From positions 1 to 14,009 of the forward strand of contig JAPKZM010000027.1 in NCBI GenBank assembly GCA_026393775.1: a stretch of DNA of 14,009 bases. Reading direction: 5' to 3'. A model generated the notes under the pieces. That model was not told the origin of the DNA. It saw only the letters and a list, made by a program, of their open reading frames with translations, and did not search any database. Positions 13,692-14,009 of the stretch are shown here, one piece after another. Within the stretch, counting starts at the first letter, position 1, and every line of letters starts with the position of its first letter. The translations under genes and the position numbers were made by a program. The DNA is from Candidatus Aminicenantota bacterium (GTDB lineage: Bacteria > Acidobacteriota > Aminicenantia > UBA2199).

Positions 13692-14009
13692 CTACTTTTT
13701 CTTCTCCTGGGCGCGGGCGATGGCATAATAAACGATCAGCGCCAGGCCGGCCATGAAGAAAACCGCGCCGGCTGTAATTTCGTCGCGGATCCCGGCCGGG
13801 ACCCATTGATGGATGGCGAAGGCGAAAATAAAAGCCAGACCTACGGCGATCATCACCAGCCCCCACTTCAACGATGAAGCAAATTCACGGGCGGGGCCGG
13901 AAGCGGACAAGAGCTTGACCTTTTCATCGACCATGCCTTTCTCGATCAATTTGGTATGCAGGCGGGATTCCGAGACTACCTTGACCAACTCCAGGACAAA
14001 ATAACCAAT
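13692..14009 (-). CDS. Small two-helix membrane protein (DUF6249-like), 5' end outside window
   Basis: The stop is TAG at 13692-13694 on the minus strand. The frame stays open to the window edge, giving GYFVLELVKVVSESRLHTKL and then about 85 more residues; a TTG at 13988 is only a nominal start. The hydrophobic GYFVLEL run at the edge looks like the end of a first membrane helix, so the real start is probably outside. Visible parts are a basic amphipathic segment (RLHTKLIEKGMVDEKVKLL) and two helices (WGLVMIAVGLAFIFAFAI and ITAGAVFFMAGLALIVYYAI), ending in a charged tail (ARAQEKKK). The layout 'helix, RLHxxLIEKG linker, two-helix hairpin' resembles DUF6249 proteins, often encoded near sigma-factor genes (recollection, not searched). 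Function is unknown. A terminator follows. Confidence 0.75.
   Translation of the reverse strand: MGYFVLELVKVVSESRLHTKLIEKGMVDEKVKLLSASGPAREFASSLKWGLVMIAVGLAFIFAFAIHQWVPAGIRDEITAGAVFFMAGLALIVYYAIARAQEKKK

Noticed and set aside
1..14009. CRISPR arrays, tRNA/rRNA genes, insertion sequences, phage or toxin-antitoxin genes
   Set aside because: I looked for regularly spaced repeats, tRNA-like structures, transposase or integrase motifs and terminal inverted repeats, and saw none I could support.

Overview
The window looks like bacterial chromosome from a Gram-negative-type organism of moderately high GC. Protein style suggests an Acidobacteriota- or Aminicenantes-like lineage: about 800-residue FtsX/MacB permeases that begin with a (K)NYxK..xRN motif and end in NPxESLRYE, a sigma-54 response regulator paired with an NtrY-like kinase, and an RsbU-type phosphatase. 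This placement is an inference from protein style, not from a marker gene.

Layout. Bases 1-159 hold the 3' end of a GGDEF (diguanylate cyclase) gene on the plus strand. Converging on it are a sensor histidine kinase (187-1551, minus) and its sigma-54-dependent response regulator (1561-2952, minus), which form one operon. An intergenic control region (2953-3239) follows. It holds a perfect 7+4+7 palindrome and a degenerate second copy two helical turns away. These are flanked by two outward-facing sigma-54 (-24/-12) promoter sequences, one for the regulator operon and a near-consensus one for the transporter operon.

The plus-strand operon (3240-11567) reads: a 34-codon leader ORF that is a remnant of an ABC ATPase (Walker B plus D-loop); FtsX-type permease 1 (TTG start, AT-rich); a periplasmic adaptor (HlyD/MacA type); ABC ATPase 1; a 50-residue single-pass membrane microprotein; FtsX-type permease 2; an unrecognised 88-residue protein; a 55-residue ORF; and ABC ATPase 2. 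The last three are chained by 4-base stop/start overlaps. Two permeases, two ATPases and one adaptor are therefore encoded, with no outer-membrane channel in the window.

The right end, on the minus strand, holds an RsbU-like PP2C phosphatase with a multi-pass membrane region and a GAF-like region (11554-13605), whose 3' end overlaps ATPase 2 by 14 bp. Next come a strong intrinsic terminator (about 13604-13666) and a small two-helix membrane protein (DUF6249-like) that runs off the window end.

How it fits together (inference): the kinase has two membrane helices with almost no extracytoplasmic loop. It probably phosphorylates the NtrC-like regulator, which would bind the shared palindromes and activate sigma-54 transcription both of its own operon and of the MacAB-like efflux operon. 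This resembles a Bce-type 'ABC transporter plus intramembrane-sensing kinase' module, but wired through sigma-54. The most unusual items are the sigma-54 control region, the ATPase relic used as a leader ORF, the uncharacterised small proteins inside the operon, and the terminator that abuts the phosphatase start.
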